Source: Desulfobacula sp. (GTDB lineage Bacteria; Desulfobacterota; Desulfobacteria; Desulfobacterales; Desulfobacteraceae). Taken from it: 7,155 nucleotides of DNA. Below the pieces are notes generated by a model. The model saw only the letters and a program-made list of their open reading frames with translations, was not told the DNA's origin and did not search any database. Numbering within the stretch: the stretch's first letter is position 1; each line of letters starts with the position of its first letter. This document shows, piece after piece, positions 6,285 to 7,155 of this stretch. Position numbers and translations under genes: made by a program. Location of the stretch: NCBI GenBank assembly GCA_023144585.1, contig JAGLFI010000059.1, positions 1-7,155 on the forward strand, in the 5' to 3' direction.

Positions 6285-7073
6285 ATGACAGATTTTGTTT
6301 TTTCACTCACACTGATTATTTTTTTATTTGGCATTTGTATTGGGAGTTTCTTAAATGTTTGTATTTATCGAATACCTGAAAATAAATCCATTGCCTTCCC
6401 GGGTTCATTCTGCCCCAATTGTAAAAATGATATTCCATTTTATTGTAATATTCCCATCTTAAGCTATATATTTTTAAAGGGCCATTGTAAATTCTGCCGG
6501 CAGCCGATATCCATAAGATATCTTTTAATAGAAGCGTTAACCGGTATCTTTGCTGTATTGTTATTTTATAAGTTTGGCCTAATGCCAGTTATGGGTTACT
6601 GGTTTGTTTTTATTTGTGTTTTGATCACCATTTCCTTTATTGATTTTGACCATCAAATTATCCCTGATATCATATCTCTTCCGGGAATTCTTATATTTGC
6701 TTCTTCTTTTTATTTTTTGCCTGAAATGACCATTAAAGATACACTTCTGGGGATTTTGGCGGGTGGCAGCAGTTTATATGCCGTTGCTCTCTGCTATTAT
6801 TTAGTAAGAAAACAAGAAGGAATGGGTGGCGGTGACATTAAACTTCTGGCTATGATTGGTGCTGCAACAGGAATTAAGGGAGTTCTTTTTACTATTTTTG
6901 CAGGCTCATTATTCGGTACCATCTTTGGAATTTCAATCATGGCTTACAAAAAAATGGCAGACAAAAAAAAATTAAAAATTCCTTTTGGACCTTTTCTGTC
7001 ATTAGGAGCAGTTTTATATATTTTCTTTGGCCAGGAATTAATTCAATGGTACTTTCTTAGTTTTGAGTTTTGA
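6285..7073 (+). CDS. pilD: Type IV prepilin peptidase / N-methyltransferase (PilD type)
   Basis: Integral inner-membrane aspartic protease (peptidase family A24) that cleaves the leader of type IV prepilins or type II secretion pseudopilins and methylates the new N-terminus. The 262-residue product starts with a membrane segment and the family motif GSFLNVCIYRIP (residues 20-31). It then has the cytoplasmic zinc-type loop with CPNC (43-46) and CKFC (68-71), typical of the bifunctional methylating form, and several further membrane segments. The catalytic aspartates are expected in IDFDHQIIPD (119-128) and in GMGGGDIKLL (179-188, Asp184). The ATG at 6285 is the only sensible start, although no good Shine-Dalgarno precedes it. 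The gene is divergent from lon, and no pilus or secretion gene lies beside it in this window, so its substrates cannot be told. Its 3' end is part of a short tandem duplication. Confidence 0.93.
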   Translation: MTDFVFSLTLIIFLFGICIGSFLNVCIYRIPENKSIAFPGSFCPNCKNDIPFYCNIPILSYIFLKGHCKFCRQPISIRYLLIEALTGIFAVLLFYKFGLMPVMGYWFVFICVLITISFIDFDHQIIPDIISLPGILIFASSFYFLPEMTIKDTLLGILAGGSSLYAVALCYYLVRKQEGMGGGDIKLLAMIGAATGIKGVLFTIFAGSLFGTIFGISIMAYKKMADKKKLKIPFGPFLSLGAVLYIFFGQELIQWYFLSFEF

Positions 7074-7090
7074 ATTCTTAGTTTTGAGTT
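7054..7090. repeat. Two 16-bp direct repeats across the pilD stop codon
   Basis: TTCTTAGTTTTGAGTT occurs at 7054-7069 and again at 7075-7090, a 21-bp (seven-codon) period with the TGA stop at 7071-7073 between the copies. The first copy encodes the C-terminal LSFE; the second would repeat it in the same frame after the stop. This looks like a small tandem duplication. Confidence 0.8.
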
Positions 7091-7155
7091 AACACCTAAA
7101 AATCAAGAACTTAGTAATTTAAACAAGTTAGAAATGTATGCTTCTGGTTTAAAAA

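Noticed and set aside
7078..7121. Possible terminator hairpin after the prepilin peptidase gene
   Set aside because: The arms pair only with several bulges and mismatches, are A/T-only over most of their length, and are not followed by a T-run.
7134..7155. Start of a next plus-strand gene at ATG 7134
   Set aside because: Only seven codons are visible and the ribosome binding site is poor, so a gene cannot be supported from this window.

Overview
This AT-rich window reads as ordinary chromosomal housekeeping DNA from a Gram-negative anaerobe, most likely a sulfate reducer of the Desulfobacterota (Desulfobacteraceae-like). That placement is an inference from the gene set, the protein flavour (short PSD-A-type phosphatidylserine decarboxylase, TtcA-like PP-loop protein of the anaerobe type, FolE2 in place of FolE, Lon of about 790 residues) and AT-rich codon use. 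No marker gene proves it. I see no mobile element, CRISPR array, tRNA or rRNA.

Layout. Seven genes lie on the minus strand in one tightly packed run, read from right to left: lon (start 6078), tsaB, psd, greA, rpoZ, a ttcA-like gene, and folE2, which runs off the left edge. Spacings are short: 2 nt between lon and tsaB, 50 nt between tsaB and psd, 91 nt between psd and greA, 20 nt between rpoZ and greA, 26 nt between rpoZ and ttcA, and a 26-bp overlap between ttcA and folE2. A 206-nt divergent intergenic region (6079-6284) separates lon from a plus-strand type IV prepilin peptidase gene (pilD type, 6285-7073), followed by an 82-nt AT-rich tail.

How the genes fit together. The minus-strand cluster combines protein quality control (Lon), tRNA anticodon-loop modification (TsaB for t6A37, the TtcA-like protein for 2-thiocytidine 32, and FolE2, whose product feeds folate and queuosine 34), RNA polymerase function (GreA and omega) and membrane lipid synthesis (Psd). 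A good sigma70-like promoter inside the tsaB-psd gap suggests that psd onward can be transcribed independently of lon-tsaB. Several genes use non-ATG starts: TTG for rpoZ and greA, and GTG for the ttcA-like gene and probably psd.

Most worth a second look: an 11-codon, Shine-Dalgarno-led reading frame (MDLRTGCRVNG) in the lon leader; a Cys-to-Tyr change at a predicted Fe-S ligand of the TtcA-like protein; repeat and dyad structure between the divergent lon and prepilin peptidase promoters; and a 21-bp-period duplication spanning the prepilin peptidase stop codon. I did not find a clear novel multi-gene system.
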